The notes under the pieces are model-generated. The model did no database searches and was not told the DNA's origin. It was given only the letters and a program-made list of their open reading frames with translations. A stretch of 50,028 nucleotides of DNA, from positions 1 through 50,028 of the forward strand of contig SICM01000010.1 in NCBI GenBank assembly GCA_009694805.1, in the 5' to 3' direction. The number at the start of each line of letters is the position of its first letter. The stretch's first letter is position 1. A program made the position numbers and the translations under genes. This document shows positions 16,802 to 26,903 of the stretch, in pieces. This DNA comes from Candidatus Latescibacterota bacterium (lineage in GTDB: Bacteria > Latescibacterota > UBA2968 > SICM01).

Positions 16802-17728
16802 ATGGAATCTCCGAAGCTTAAAATCTGGTTTAATGGCAAGCTCATCAACTGGGATGACGCCAAAATTCACGTACTTTCACACGTCGTCCATTACGGCTCC
16901 AGCGTGTTCGAGGGCATGCGCTGCTACGACACGAAGCGCGGCCCGGCCTGCTTCCGCCTGGCCGAACACGTCAACCGCCTGTTTGACTCCGCCAAGATCT
17001 ACCGGATGGCCCTTCCCTTCCCCAAGGCCGAGGTCACCTCCGCCATCCTGGAGACCATCCGCGCCAACGGGTTTCGGGGGTGCTATGTGCGCCCGATCGC
17101 CCTGCGGGGATATGGCGGCTATGGAAAACTGAGCGTCAACCCGGCGGACTGCCCCGTGGATGTGGTCATCGCCGTGTGGGAATGGGGCAAGTATCTGGGT
17201 CCGGAGGCCCTGGAGAAGGGGGTGTCGGTGTGCACCTCCTCGTGGAACCGGATGGCGCCCAACACGCTTCCGTCCCTGGCCAAGGCGGGGGGCAACTACA
17301 TGAACGCGCAGTTGATCAAGATGGAGGCCCTTTCCGACGGGTATGCCGAGGGGATCGCGCTGGACCCTCAGGGATACGTGAGCGAGGGGAGCGGGGAGAA
17401 CATCTTCCTGGTCAAAAACGGCGTGATCTACACCCCCTCCAGTGGTCACTCGATCCTGCCGGGCATCACGCGGCACTCCGTGATCACGCTGGCGCGGGAC
17501 CTGGGTTTGCGGGTGGAACAGCGGTCCATCCCCCGGGAGTCCCTCTACATCGCCGATGAGGTGTTTTTCACCGGGAGCGCGGCCGAGGTGACGCCGATCA
17601 GCGCCATCGATCACATCCCGGTGGGGGAGGGCGCGTGCGGTCCCATCACCAAGCAGATCCAGGAGGCGTTCTTCGGGATCGTCTCCGGAGAGCACGAGGA
17701 CCGGCACGGATGGCTGACGTTCGTCTGA
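16802..17728 (+). CDS. ilvE: Branched-chain amino acid aminotransferase
   Basis: 308 residues of fold-type IV PLP enzymes. [11 protein letters not shown] near residue 30, K161 in [11 protein letters not shown] as the Schiff-base lysine, and [17 protein letters not shown] are diagnostic. It transfers amino groups between glutamate and the keto acids of Leu, Ile and Val. AAAGGAG (about 16790-16796) sets ATG 16802; the longer frame overlaps recJ. A hairpin with a T tract ends the transcript at 17782. Confidence 0.95.
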   Translation: MESPKLKIWFNGKLINWDDAKIHVLSHVVHYGSSVFEGMRCYDTKRGPACFRLAEHVNRLFDSAKIYRMALPFPKAEVTSAILETIRANGFRGCYVRPIALRGYGGYGKLSVNPADCPVDVVIAVWEWGKYLGPEALEKGVSVCTSSWNRMAPNTLPSLAKAGGNYMNAQLIKMEALSDGYAEGIALDPQGYVSEGSGENIFLVKNGVIYTPSSGHSILPGITRHSVITLARDLGLRVEQRSIPRESLYIADEVFFTGSAAEVTPISAIDHIPVGEGACGPITKQIQEAFFGIVSGEHEDRHGWLTFV

Positions 17729-17751
17729 TCGGTTTTGAGAGACTTCTGCGG

Positions 17752-17782
17752 GCGAGAGGGCCTGGGGTCCTCTCGCTTTTTT
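17752..17782 (+). terminator. Rho-independent terminator after ilvE
   Basis: GCGAGAGG (17752-17759) pairs with CCTCTCGC (17769-17776), followed directly by six T residues (17777-17782). It closes the recJ-ilvE transcription unit just upstream of the proC promoter. Confidence 0.9.
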
Positions 17783-17784
17783 CT

Positions 17785-17813
17785 TTGACATTGGTCTGTC
17801 GGTTGGATATTTT
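17785..17813 (+). promoter_or_regulatory. Sigma70-type promoter of the proC-hisH-hisA operon
   Basis: TTGACA at 17785-17790, 17-bp spacer, TATTTT at 17808-17813. It starts 3 bp after the ilvE terminator and gives a leader of about 45 nt before the proC ATG at 17866. The same TTGACA-N17-TATTTT arrangement precedes the ABC ATPase at 9814. Confidence 0.75.
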
Positions 17814-17865
17814 TGATTCGGGGTGAAAACGACTCGATGGACCGAACTCCAAGGTTGCGTCACGC

Positions 17866-18681
17866 ATGAACACGATCCAAAATATGCGCATCGCCGTGAT
17901 CGGGGCCGGGAACATGGGGGGGGCCCTCATCGGCGGCCTCGTGGAATCGGGGACGCCACCGGCGAACCTGATCGCCTCCGACGTTGTGGCAGCGGCCCTC
18001 GAATCCACGGCCCGCCAGTGGGGGGTGGAGACGACGCAGGACAACCTGGCCGCCGTCCAGGGACGGGACATCGTCCTGCTGGCCATCAAGCCGCAGGTCG
18101 CGCCTGAGACCCTGGCCCACATCGCCCCGGCGCTGAAGCCCGGATGTCTCATCCTTTCGATCATGGCGGGCGTCCGGACCGCCGCCATCGAGTCGACGCT
18201 CGGCCAGCCGTTTCCCGTCGTCCGGGCCATGCCCAACCTCATGGCGCAGGTCCGGTCCGCGGCCTCCGCCCTCTGCCCCGGCCGCCACGCCACGGCGGAG
18301 CATCTCGAAACCGCCCGGCAGGTCCTGGGGGCCGTGGGCTCCACGGTGGTGGTCGAGGAGAAGCAGATGGACGCCGTGACCGGTCTTTCGGGGAGCGGCC
18401 CTGGCTACATCTTTGTCCTGATCGACGCCCTGGCGGACGGCGGGGTCAAGATGGGCCTCCCGAAACCCGTCGCCCTCCAGCTGGCGGCGCAGACGGTCCT
18501 GGGCGCGGCCCGCATGGCGATGGAGAGCGGCGAGCATCCGGCGGCGCTGAAGGACCGCGTCACCTCCCCCGGCGGCACGACCATCGCCGGGCTCCACGCC
18601 CTGGAGCAGAAGGGGTTCCGGGACGCCCTCATGTCGGCGGTGGAGGCGGCCACGAAGAGGTCGATGGAATTGGGAAACTGA
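17866..18681 (+). CDS. proC: Pyrroline-5-carboxylate reductase
   Basis: 271 residues, standard length. N-terminal Rossmann motif VIGAGNMGGALIGGL and the C-terminal ProC signature VTGLSGSGPGYIF...LIDALADGGVKMGL with FRDALMSAVEA at the end. It catalyses the last step of proline synthesis, reducing pyrroline-5-carboxylate with NAD(P)H. ATG 17866 follows the promoter at 17785-17813. hisH starts 8 bp after the stop, so proline and histidine genes appear co-transcribed. Confidence 0.96.
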   Translation: MNTIQNMRIAVIGAGNMGGALIGGLVESGTPPANLIASDVVAAALESTARQWGVETTQDNLAAVQGRDIVLLAIKPQVAPETLAHIAPALKPGCLILSIMAGVRTAAIESTLGQPFPVVRAMPNLMAQVRSAASALCPGRHATAEHLETARQVLGAVGSTVVVEEKQMDAVTGLSGSGPGYIFVLIDALADGGVKMGLPKPVALQLAAQTVLGAARMAMESGEHPAALKDRVTSPGGTTIAGLHALEQKGFRDALMSAVEAATKRSMELGN

Positions 18682-18689
18682 AGGAAACC

Positions 18690-19292
18690 ATGATCACCAT
18701 CATCGACTACGGCATGGGGAACCTCCGGAGCGTCCAGAAGGCCTTCGAACGGGGCGGACATCCAGCCACGATCACGAACCGGGCGGAGGAGGTGGCGCAG
18801 GCCACCCGGCTCGTCCTGCCCGGCGTGGGGGCCTTCGGCGAGGCGATGGACAACCTCCGGAAGGGGGCGCTGATCGCCCCCCTTCTGAACGCCGTGGGGA
18901 AGGGCGTCCCGCTCCTGGGCATCTGCCTCGGCCAGCAGCTCCTCTTCTCCAGGAGCGAGGAGATGGGCGACCACGCGGGGCTCGGCCTCCTGCCGGGCCG
19001 CGTGCGCCGGTTCCCGCCGTCCCTGCGGGTGCCGCACATCGGATGGAATCAGGCCCATATCCAGAGGCCCTCGCCCCTTTTGAAGGGCATCCCGGACCAC
19101 GCCTTCTTCTACTTCGTCCACTCCTATTACGTGGACCCGGCGGACCCGACCGACACGCTGACGACCACGGACTACGGGATCGACTATGCCTCCATCGTGG
19201 GGCGGGACCGCCTGTTCGGCATTCAATTCCATCCGGAGAAGAGCCAGGATCTGGGCCTGCGCCTCCTGAAAAATTTTGCAGAGATGATGTAG
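18690..19292 (+). CDS. hisH: Imidazole glycerol phosphate synthase, glutaminase subunit
   Basis: 200 residues, typical for HisH. The class I glutaminase triad is C79 in LLGICLGQQLL, H181 and E183 in QFHPEKSQ. It supplies ammonia to HisF for imidazole glycerol phosphate and AICAR formation. GAAGGAAA before ATG 18690 serves as Shine-Dalgarno; the longer frame is a shadow of proC. hisA begins at the base after the stop. HisF, the obligate partner, is not in the window. Confidence 0.96.
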   Translation: MITIIDYGMGNLRSVQKAFERGGHPATITNRAEEVAQATRLVLPGVGAFGEAMDNLRKGALIAPLLNAVGKGVPLLGICLGQQLLFSRSEEMGDHAGLGLLPGRVRRFPPSLRVPHIGWNQAHIQRPSPLLKGIPDHAFFYFVHSYYVDPADPTDTLTTTDYGIDYASIVGRDRLFGIQFHPEKSQDLGLRLLKNFAEMM

Positions 19293-20012
19293 ATGACCCT
19301 CCTCCCGGCCATAGACCTGAAAGCGGGGCGCTGCGTCCGCCTGCTCCAGGGGCGCAAAGAAGACGAGACGGTCTATTCGGACGACCCGGCGGCCGTGGCC
19401 CGGCGGTGGCAGGAAGAGGGGGCGACCTACCTCCACCTCGTGGACCTGGACGGGGCCTTCGAGGGGGCGTCCGGAAACCTGGCCGCCATCACACGCATCC
19501 TGGAGGCCGTGGACATCCCCATCGAACTCGGCGGAGGGATACGGTCCATGGGCGATGTCTCCCGGCTGCTGTCGCTGGGGCTGGATCGGGTCATCCTGGG
19601 CACGGTCGCGATCCGCGAGCCCGACGTGGTGCGGTCCGCGGTCGAACGCTTCGGGCCTGACCGGGTCGTCGTGGGCATTGACGCGCGGGAGGGGCGCGTG
19701 GCGGTCAAAGGGTGGGTGGAGACCACGGAGGTCCAGGCCGTCGATCTGGCCTTGCAGATGAAGGCGCTCGGCATCCGGCGCGTGGTCTACACCGACATCT
19801 CGACAGACGGGATGCTGGTCGGCCCGAACATCGAGGCCACGCAAGTCCTGGCGGTGGAGACCGGGCTCAGGGTGATCGCCTCCGGCGGGATCTCCTCGCT
19901 CGACGACCTCCGGCGCGTGGCGGCGCTGGCGCCGTTCGGCGTCGAGGGCGTGATCGTGGGGAAGGCGCTGTATGAGGGCCGGGTGGGGCTGCGAGAGGCT
20001 CTAAAGGCAGTG

Positions 20013-20027
<15 letters not shown>
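19293..20027 (+). CDS. hisA: Phosphoribosylformimino-AICAR ribotide isomerase
   Basis: 244 residues of the HisA (beta/alpha)8 barrel. LPAIDLKAGRCVRL holds the first catalytic Asp, YTDISTDGML the second, and ELGGGIRS and IASGGISS bind the two phosphates. It isomerises ProFAR to PRFAR in histidine synthesis. The ATG directly follows the hisH TAG with no gap. Its stop codon lies in the first unit of heptamer array C, and a long stem-loop starts within its last codons. HisF is similar in fold, but the sequence of active-site motifs favours HisA. Confidence 0.95.
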
Positions 20028-21463
<1,436 letters not shown>

Positions 21464-21478
21464 GCAGGACGAAACCTG

Positions 21479-22201
21479 TTGACAACCTCCGACGACGTGT
21501 TTACCTTAAAAAACGCCGCCGAAGAGCGCCGGGAGGCGCTCGAAGCGGTCTACCGGGAGATTCCGCGCACCTCGTGCGAATGCGACCGCCCGGGGCAGTG
21601 CTGCGAGCTGACCGAGGAGGAGATGCGGTCCGACTTCGCCACGATGTACCCGCTCTACGCCGTCGAATACCTGAACATCGTGGATTACGTGGAAGCGCAT
21701 TTCTCCCCGGAGGAGCGGGCGCGCGTTTCGAGTCTGACAGAGGAGCGTCCGACCCGGTGCCCCTTCCTGACCGCGTCCGGCCAGTGCTCCATCCATCCTG
21801 CCCGCCCCCTCACCTGCCGGACCTACGGCGTGCTCAGGCAGGCGCATCTGGCCGAGGCGACGCGCCGGAACGCGGGCCTCATCCCGGCGGTGTGGGTCAA
21901 CGAATTCCTGGTGATCGAGTCGAGCACGGTCTGCGCCCAGTCCCGCGTCCTCGACCCGGAGCAGGTCGCCCGGCACGCCGACCGCATGCTCCAGGGCGTC
22001 TACGACCGGGCGCTCGTGGAGCAGAGCGAATCCGCCCCTCTTGTAGATGATCTGCGACGGGGCGCCCTGAAGGCCCTGGCGGGGGTGGACGGCATTTCCC
22101 GGTGGACCTGGGGGGGGTTCAACGCCCTCATCGGCTCCTCGCAGGACTGGTTCCGGGAGAAGTTCTCCGACTACTGGAAACGGGCAGAACTGGCGGGGTA
22201 A
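21479..22201 (+). CDS. YkgJ family cysteine-cluster (zinc/iron-chelating) protein
   Basis: 240 residues from TTG 21479. A cysteine-rich first half carries CECDRPGQCC (near residue 37), CPFLTASGQCSIHPARPLTCRTYG and a later Cys in SSTVCAQS, matching the CxxxCxxCC-type metal-binding YkgJ family. The start is uncertain: AGGAC (21466-21470) supports TTG 21479, GTG 21497 is possible, and the reading frame further upstream translates the palindromic repeat. It opens a run of overlapping or near-touching genes with an HDOD protein, suggesting metal sensing or redox maturation. Function is not established. Confidence 0.7.
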   Translation: MTTSDDVFTLKNAAEERREALEAVYREIPRTSCECDRPGQCCELTEEEMRSDFATMYPLYAVEYLNIVDYVEAHFSPEERARVSSLTEERPTRCPFLTASGQCSIHPARPLTCRTYGVLRQAHLAEATRRNAGLIPAVWVNEFLVIESSTVCAQSRVLDPEQVARHADRMLQGVYDRALVEQSESAPLVDDLRRGALKALAGVDGISRWTWGGFNALIGSSQDWFREKFSDYWKRAELAG

Positions 22202-22205
22202 TTCT

Positions 22206-22520
22206 ATGCGCATCATTCTTCTCGATCAGGTCAGACCCGGCGACCAGCTCGCCGCGCCGGTGACGAACGACAAGGGCATGCTCATCCTGCCCAAAGGGGC
22301 CAAGCTGACGCTGGGCATGCTCGACGGCCTGAGGCGGCGCGGTGTCGTGGAGATCACGGTGGAGCGAAATGACCCGAACGCCCCTCCGCCCAAGACGACC
22401 GAGGCATTCCTGGCCGACCTGGACGCGCGCTTTGCGGGCCTGGAGGGCAACGCCGTCATGATGAGCATCCAATCGTTCGCCAGGGAACACATCCTGGCGC
22501 GGGACAGGGCGGACGCATGA
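22206..22520 (+). CDS. Small protein resembling the N-terminal domain of HD-GYP/HDOD regulators
   Basis: 104 residues. The pattern QVRPGDQLAAPVTNDKGMLILPKGAKLT followed by a MLDGLRRRGVVEITV strand matches the small beta domain often found before HD-GYP or alongside HDOD proteins. It starts 4 bp after the previous stop and overlaps the HDOD gene by 4 bp (ATGA at 22517), so the two products are probably made together. It may be a detached regulatory domain of the HDOD protein. No catalytic residues are evident. Confidence 0.65.
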   Translation: MRIILLDQVRPGDQLAAPVTNDKGMLILPKGAKLTLGMLDGLRRRGVVEITVERNDPNAPPPKTTEAFLADLDARFAGLEGNAVMMSIQSFAREHILARDRADA

Positions 22521-23341
22521 TGGAGCGGAGCGACATGCGCCGGATCGTGGAGAAGATCACCTCTCTCCCGACGCTGCCCGGAATCATCACCCGCCTCACC
22601 CACATGCTGGAGAACCCGAACACCACGGCCGCCGAAGTGGGCAAGGAGATCGCCAAGGACCAGGTCCTTTCGGCCAAGGTGCTCAAGCTGGTCAACTCCG
22701 GGTTCTACGGGTTCTCCCAGCCCATCATGACGGTCCCCCACGCCATGGTCCTGCTCGGGTTCAACGTCGTGAAGACGCTGGTGTTCACCACCTCCGTCCT
22801 GGACATGATGTCGCAGTCGATCGCCGGCCTGTGGGAACACTCCCTGGCGTGCGCCCGGACCTGCGGCATCATCGCCAACCGCCTGGACATGCCCGACCCC
22901 GAGGAGATCAGCGTCACGGGGCTGCTGCACGACCTGGGGAAGGTCGTCCTGCAACAGAACCTCAAGGACGAGTTCGAGGAGATCGTGTCCCTGGTCCGGA
23001 AGAAGGACATGCTGTTCTACGAGGCGGAGAACCAGGTCATGGGCGTCACCCACGCGAACATCGGGGGGTGGCTGCTCGACAAGTGGCAACTGCCGGGGCA
23101 GATCGTGGAACCGATCGCCTATCATCACACGTTCCATCCGGTCCGGCCCCACGCAGACCGCACCGCCGTGGTTCACCTGGCGGACATCCTGGTGCGGGCG
23201 GAGGGGTTCGGGTTCGGCGGGGACCGGAAGGTGCCCGTGGTCTCCCCGGAGGCCCTCGGGCTTCTGCAACTGTCCGTCGAGGACATCCGGGAGATCATGG
23301 ATGCCATGAACGATCAACTGTCCGACGTCATGAGGATGTAG
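22517..23341 (+). CDS. HDOD domain signalling protein
   Basis: 274 residues. Residues about 10-210 form the HDOD domain: LPTLPGIITRLTHML, DQVLSAKVLKLVNSGFYGF, and VPHAMVLLGFNVVKTLV are typical. The HDLGK motif is kept (LLHDLGKVV), which many HDOD proteins lose. HDOD proteins act in bacterial signalling, including motility, type IV pilus and second-messenger pathways; enzymatic activity is usually unproven. It overlaps the small domain gene by 4 bp and is followed by a PAS/HisKA protein. Confidence 0.9.
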   Translation: MMERSDMRRIVEKITSLPTLPGIITRLTHMLENPNTTAAEVGKEIAKDQVLSAKVLKLVNSGFYGFSQPIMTVPHAMVLLGFNVVKTLVFTTSVLDMMSQSIAGLWEHSLACARTCGIIANRLDMPDPEEISVTGLLHDLGKVVLQQNLKDEFEEIVSLVRKKDMLFYEAENQVMGVTHANIGGWLLDKWQLPGQIVEPIAYHHTFHPVRPHADRTAVVHLADILVRAEGFGFGGDRKVPVVSPEALGLLQLSVEDIREIMDAMNDQLSDVMRM

Positions 23342-23350
23342 GTCCCCTCG

Positions 23351-24439
23351 ATGCCTCCTAAACCGTCCTCCTCTTCATCTGATGCGTATCCTGTCCTCCA
23401 GCCCAATTTTCCGGGCGCGGTCCTGACGGTCGATGAAGCCCTGAAGCCCCTCTCTGGAAGCCGGAAGGGGTTTTCTGTTTTTGGCGTCCGCGCCCGGGGG
23501 GACCGGATGGCGGATGCCCTGCCGGACCTGGCCCGCGCCCTGTCCGGGGAGTCCGCGCTGCGGGAGCAGCTCGTCGCGGCCGTTGCCCGCATCCGGACGG
23601 CGGATGACGAGGAGCGGTTCCGGTGGGCGCGCGCGGGGCGCATCTACGACGTGGCCGTCACCCTGCTCACCAAAGGGCCTCCTGCCGCGTACACCCTCCT
23701 GTTTTACGACGTGACGCAGCAGGTCCGGGTCGAGGAGACGCACCAGAACGCCCGGCGCTACCTGGAGGACATCCTGGACAACATCCAGCTCGGCGTGGTC
23801 GTCATGGGGCGCGAGATGCGGATCACCTCCTGGAACCGGAAGCAGGAGGAGTTCCTGCGTCGCCTGGGCATCTGGGCGAGCATCGTCGAGGCCGTGGGCA
23901 TCCCGATCTCCGACCTGATCCCGTGCCCTCCCGGCGAGACATGGGAGGAGATCACGGAGCGGGTGTTGCAGCGCGGGGAGTCCTACGAGAACCCCCGGCA
24001 GGTCTATGGGGAAGGGGAGCACGAGCTGGTTCTGTCCGTGGCCATCACGCCGCTGAGAGGCCAGGGGGGGGAGCTCATCGGGGCCATCCAGGTCTCCGAG
24101 GACGTGACCGAACGGACGCGCCTGGAGGGGGAGCTGCGGGCCGTGGAGATCCGGGCGGAGAAGCTGGAGACCCTCCGGCAGCTCGTGATCACGGTCAACC
24201 ACGAGATCAACAACCCCCTCACCAGCATCCTGGCCAACGCCCAGATCCTCCGGATGTCCAAGGATCTGGTGGATGAGAAGACTGCCGAACGGCTGCGGCA
24301 GATCGAGACGCAGGTCAAACGCATCGCCACGGTCACGAGGCGGCTTCGCGACATGGAAGAGCTGAAGACAGACGCCTACATCGCCTCCGGCCCCCGCATG
24401 ATCGACATCGGGCCGATGGACCGGGAGGAGGCCCCGTGA
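23351..24439 (+). CDS. PAS-domain protein with HisKA dimerisation domain but no ATPase domain
   Basis: 362 residues as drawn. A PAS domain covers about 135-265 (YLEDILDNIQLGVVVM...GAIQVSEDVTER). A HisKA helix follows with phosphoacceptor H284 in VNHEINNPLTSILANAQIL. The protein then ends about 75 residues later with no N, G1 or G2 ATP-binding boxes, so it cannot autophosphorylate alone. A terminator-like hairpin at 23444-23482 lies near the start; an in-frame ATG at 23507 would give a 310-residue form beginning after it. The stop overlaps the HAD gene by 4 bp. It may be phosphorylated in trans or act by dimer exchange. Confidence 0.7.
   Translation: MPPKPSSSSSDAYPVLQPNFPGAVLTVDEALKPLSGSRKGFSVFGVRARGDRMADALPDLARALSGESALREQLVAAVARIRTADDEERFRWARAGRIYDVAVTLLTKGPPAAYTLLFYDVTQQVRVEETHQNARRYLEDILDNIQLGVVVMGREMRITSWNRKQEEFLRRLGIWASIVEAVGIPISDLIPCPPGETWEEITERVLQRGESYENPRQVYGEGEHELVLSVAITPLRGQGGELIGAIQVSEDVTERTRLEGELRAVEIRAEKLETLRQLVITVNHEINNPLTSILANAQILRMSKDLVDEKTAERLRQIETQVKRIATVTRRLRDMEELKTDAYIASGPRMIDIGPMDREEAP
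23444..23482 (+). terminator. Terminator-like hairpin inside the PAS/HisKA reading frame
   Basis: AAGCCCCT (23444-23451) pairs with AGGGGTTT (23466-23473, one G-U pair), and the stretch TTTTCTGTTTTT covers 23471-23482. The stem is short and lies in a frame that is open throughout, so it could be an attenuator between the HDOD gene and the kinase-like gene, or chance. Confidence 0.35.
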
Positions 24440-25272
24440 CAGGACGATGGCTGCCGGACACGCAGATCGAAATCATCCGCGAACGGCCCGACCGGGGCGG
24501 CATCCGGTTCGCCGTGTTCGACTTCGACGGCACAATCTCCCTGATCCGCGAGGGGTGGCAGCAGATCATGATCCCCATGATGGTGGAGACCCTGGTCTCT
24601 CTGCGGACCGGCGAGACGGAGGAGGCGCTGCGCACGGCGGTCACCGACTTCGTGGACCGGCTGACGGGCCAGCAGACGATCTACCAGATGATCCAGCTCG
24701 CCGAGGAGGTCCGGAAGCGGGGGGGGACGCCGCTGGCGCCGCTGGCCTACAAGCGCATCTACCACGACTGCCTCCTGGCGCGCATCGCGGACCGTCTCAA
24801 AGGGCTCAAGGGGGGGACGATCCCGCCCGCTGACCTGGTGGTGACCGGCTCCTTCGATCTGCTCGAAAACCTCCGCAACCGGGGCGTGACGCTCTTTCTG
24901 GCCAGCGGCACGGACGAGGCTTATGTGAAGGACGAGGCCGGGGCCCTGGGGGTCTCAAAGTATTTCAACGGGGGGATCTATGGGGCGCTCGACCAGCACG
25001 AGAAGTTCTCGAAGCGGATGCTGATCGCAGACCTGTTCCGAAGGCACGGCCTGCGGGGGCACGAGATGGCAGTGTTCGGGGACGGGTACGTGGAGATCGA
25101 GAACGCGCGGGAGGCGGACGGTCTCGCGGTGGGCGTGGCGTCCGACGAGGCGCGGCGGTGCGGGGTCGACGCGTGGAAACGAGGCCGCCTGATTCAGGCC
25201 GGGGCGGACCTGATCGTGCCGGACCACCGGGAGCAGGGGCCGGTGGTGGCGTACCTGTTCGGGGAGACTTAA
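24436..25272 (+). CDS. HAD superfamily hydrolase (phosphatase)
   Basis: 278 residues. Motif I is D29-F-D31-G-T33 in AVFDFDGTIS, motif II Ser/Thr is in LASGTDEA, and motif III/IV is FGDGYVEIENAREADG. A helical cap lies between motif I and II. It resembles phosphoglycolate phosphatase-like or D-glycero-manno-heptose phosphatases in outline, but the substrate cannot be told. It starts at GTG 24436, overlapping the previous stop (GTGA). It ends a five-gene string of coupled cistrons. Confidence 0.85.
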   Translation: MTGRWLPDTQIEIIRERPDRGGIRFAVFDFDGTISLIREGWQQIMIPMMVETLVSLRTGETEEALRTAVTDFVDRLTGQQTIYQMIQLAEEVRKRGGTPLAPLAYKRIYHDCLLARIADRLKGLKGGTIPPADLVVTGSFDLLENLRNRGVTLFLASGTDEAYVKDEAGALGVSKYFNGGIYGALDQHEKFSKRMLIADLFRRHGLRGHEMAVFGDGYVEIENAREADGLAVGVASDEARRCGVDAWKRGRLIQAGADLIVPDHREQGPVVAYLFGET

Positions 25273-25294
25273 CTCTCAACGCGAGGAGATTCCC

Positions 25295-26029
25295 GTGGCT
25301 TTCTGCACGATGCAGTTCTTCAGCCCCGCCCTTCAAAAGGCCTGCTCCATGAACGTCATCCTGCCGGACCGGCAGGCCGGGGCGGGCCCTTTCCCGGTCT
25401 TCTACCTCCTTCACGGACTCTCCGACGACCACACGATCTGGACGCGACGGACGAGCCTCGAACGCTACGTGGAGGGGCTGCCGTTGATCGTCGTCATGCC
25501 CGACGGGGGCCGGAGCTTCTACTGCGACGCGGTGGAAGGGCCGGCGTACGAGACGCATATCGTGCAGGACGTGATCGGGTTCGTGGACCGGTTCCTGAAC
25601 GCGATCCCGTCGCGGGAGGGGAGGGTGGTCGGCGGGCTGTCCATGGGTGGATACGGCGCGATCAAGCTGGCGCTCAAGTTCCCGAACCTCTTCTGCAGCG
25701 CGGCCTCCCACTCCGGCGCGCTGGCCTACACCCGGAGGCCCGAGCTGATCTCTGAGTTCCGGCGGGTCTTCGGCCCCTCCTACAGGGATGGAAAGGACTG
25801 CACGTTCCGGCTGGCGGAGACGGTGGACCGCTTCCTGCTGCCGGCGATTCGGATCGACTGCGGGGTGGACGACGGGCTGCTGGGGGAGAATCGCGCCTTT
25901 CACGAGCACCTGAAGGCCCTCCAGATTCCCCACGAATACGAGGAGTTCCCCGGTGCGCACACCTGGGCCTACTGGGATCTCCACGTGCAGGATGCCATCG
26001 TTTTTCACCGGCGGGCGTTGAAGATATGA
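25295..26029 (+). CDS. Alpha/beta-hydrolase esterase (esterase D/antigen 85 type)
   Basis: 244 residues. It has the oxyanion segment LLHGLSDDHTIW, nucleophile S116 in GGLSMGGYGA, an Asp in the following region, and the catalytic His in PGAHTWAYWD. The form matches the family containing S-formylglutathione hydrolase, feruloyl esterases and mycolyltransferases. No signal peptide. Start is GTG 25295 preceded by GAGGAG (about 25282-25287). A role in removing acetyl or feruloyl groups from plant-type polysaccharide fragments would fit the surroundings but is inference. Confidence 0.85.
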   Translation: MAFCTMQFFSPALQKACSMNVILPDRQAGAGPFPVFYLLHGLSDDHTIWTRRTSLERYVEGLPLIVVMPDGGRSFYCDAVEGPAYETHIVQDVIGFVDRFLNAIPSREGRVVGGLSMGGYGAIKLALKFPNLFCSAASHSGALAYTRRPELISEFRRVFGPSYRDGKDCTFRLAETVDRFLLPAIRIDCGVDDGLLGENRAFHEHLKALQIPHEYEEFPGAHTWAYWDLHVQDAIVFHRRALKI

Positions 26030-26073
26030 GGATTGATCTCACAGGATGTGGTGAATGACAAGAAGGAGGCAAT

Positions 26074-26313
26074 ATGACACGAACAGAAATTCTGGAGGGA
26101 CTCAGTAAGCTTTCCCCTCAGGAGTGCCTGGAGGTCATCGAAGCGGCTGTGCATCTTATTCAAAAAGACATTGAACGGATCGGAAAGCCGCTTACCCAGA
26201 TGGAAAGAAAGCGCCGGCTGGAAGAAGCTGCTACGGCGTTGCTGCCGGATTATACAGAGGATGATGAGTTGACCAGCTTTACAGTGCTTGATCGTGAGAG
26301 TTTTCATGCATAG
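26074..26313 (+). CDS. Probable antitoxin of a MazF-type module
   Basis: 79 residues, mostly helical and acidic at the C-terminus (PDYTEDDELTSFTVLDRESF), the usual style of a toxin-neutralising tail. The N-terminus (TRTEILEGLSKLSPQECLEVIEAAVHLI) resembles addiction-module antitoxins. A strong GGAGG lies just before the ATG. It overlaps the toxin gene by 8 bp. Assignment as antitoxin rests mainly on position, size and overlap. Confidence 0.7.
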   Translation: MTRTEILEGLSKLSPQECLEVIEAAVHLIQKDIERIGKPLTQMERKRRLEEAATALLPDYTEDDELTSFTVLDRESFHA

Positions 26314-26647
26314 AGGAGAAATCTGGCTAATCAACCTGGACCCAACGGTAGGGGCTGAGATACAGAAGACCCGCCCGGCGGTCATTGTGAATGATGATGC
26401 CGTCGGAGTTTTATCGCTGAAGGTCATCGTGCCGATAACCGAGTGGAAGGATCGGTATGCCGTAGCTCCGTGGATGGTTCTTTTAGACCCTGATTCGGAG
26501 AATGGACTGGATAAATCTTCAGCGGCGGACGCCTTTCAGGCGCGCTCATTATCGCAGACGAGATTTGTTCAACAGATTGGGAAACTATCTATAGCAACTA
26601 TGCAAGAGATTAGCAAGGCCCTGGCTGTTGTGCTGGCTATTGAATGA
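26306..26647 (+). CDS. MazF/PemK family endoribonuclease toxin
   Basis: 113 residues. It begins RGEIWLINLDPTVGAEIQKTRPAVIVNDD, the diagnostic MazF/PemK start with its RNA-binding Arg and Pro residues, followed by VIVPITEW and the DKSSAADAFQARSLSQTRF segment with the catalytic-region Ser/Thr. Members cleave single-stranded RNA at short sequences. ATG 26306 is preferred over the upstream in-frame start because the family starts right at M-x-RGEIW. Intact by sequence. Confidence 0.93.
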   Translation: MHRGEIWLINLDPTVGAEIQKTRPAVIVNDDAVGVLSLKVIVPITEWKDRYAVAPWMVLLDPDSENGLDKSSAADAFQARSLSQTRFVQQIGKLSIATMQEISKALAVVLAIE

Positions 26648-26660
26648 TAGGAAGTTCAAT

Positions 26661-26903
26661 ATGCTCATAAGCTATATTCGCACGGCCATGCGCCGGACAA
26701 AATATGAAATCCTCTCGGATGACAACAGTTTCTACGGAGAGATTCCGGAGTTTCAGGGCGTCTATGCCAATGCTGAAACGCTCGAAGCCTGCCGTGAGGA
26801 GCTAGAGGAGGCTCTGGAAGAGTGGATCTTATTCCGAGTTTCCAGGAACCTCTCATTACCTGTAGTTGATGGAATCGAATTGACCATCAAGGAAGTTGCC
26901 TGA
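26661..26903 (+). CDS. HicB-like antitoxin domain protein without HicA
   Basis: 80 residues. The fold signature is a partial RNase-H-like HicB pattern: YEILSDDNSFYGEIPEFQGVYANAETLEACREELEEALEEWI. HicB proteins normally neutralise the HicA mRNA interferase encoded just upstream or downstream. Here the neighbours are mazF and a secreted protein, and no HicA-like reading frame is visible. AGGAAG (26649-26654) precedes ATG 26661. It overlaps the next gene by one base (TGATG). Confidence 0.8.
   Translation: MLISYIRTAMRRTKYEILSDDNSFYGEIPEFQGVYANAETLEACREELEEALEEWILFRVSRNLSLPVVDGIELTIKEVA

Noticed and set aside
21479-21507. TTGACA-N17-TACCTT promoter at the YkgJ start
   Set aside because: The -10 matches poorly, and transcription would begin after all usable start codons of the gene. 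TTG ACA is more likely the start codon followed by Thr.
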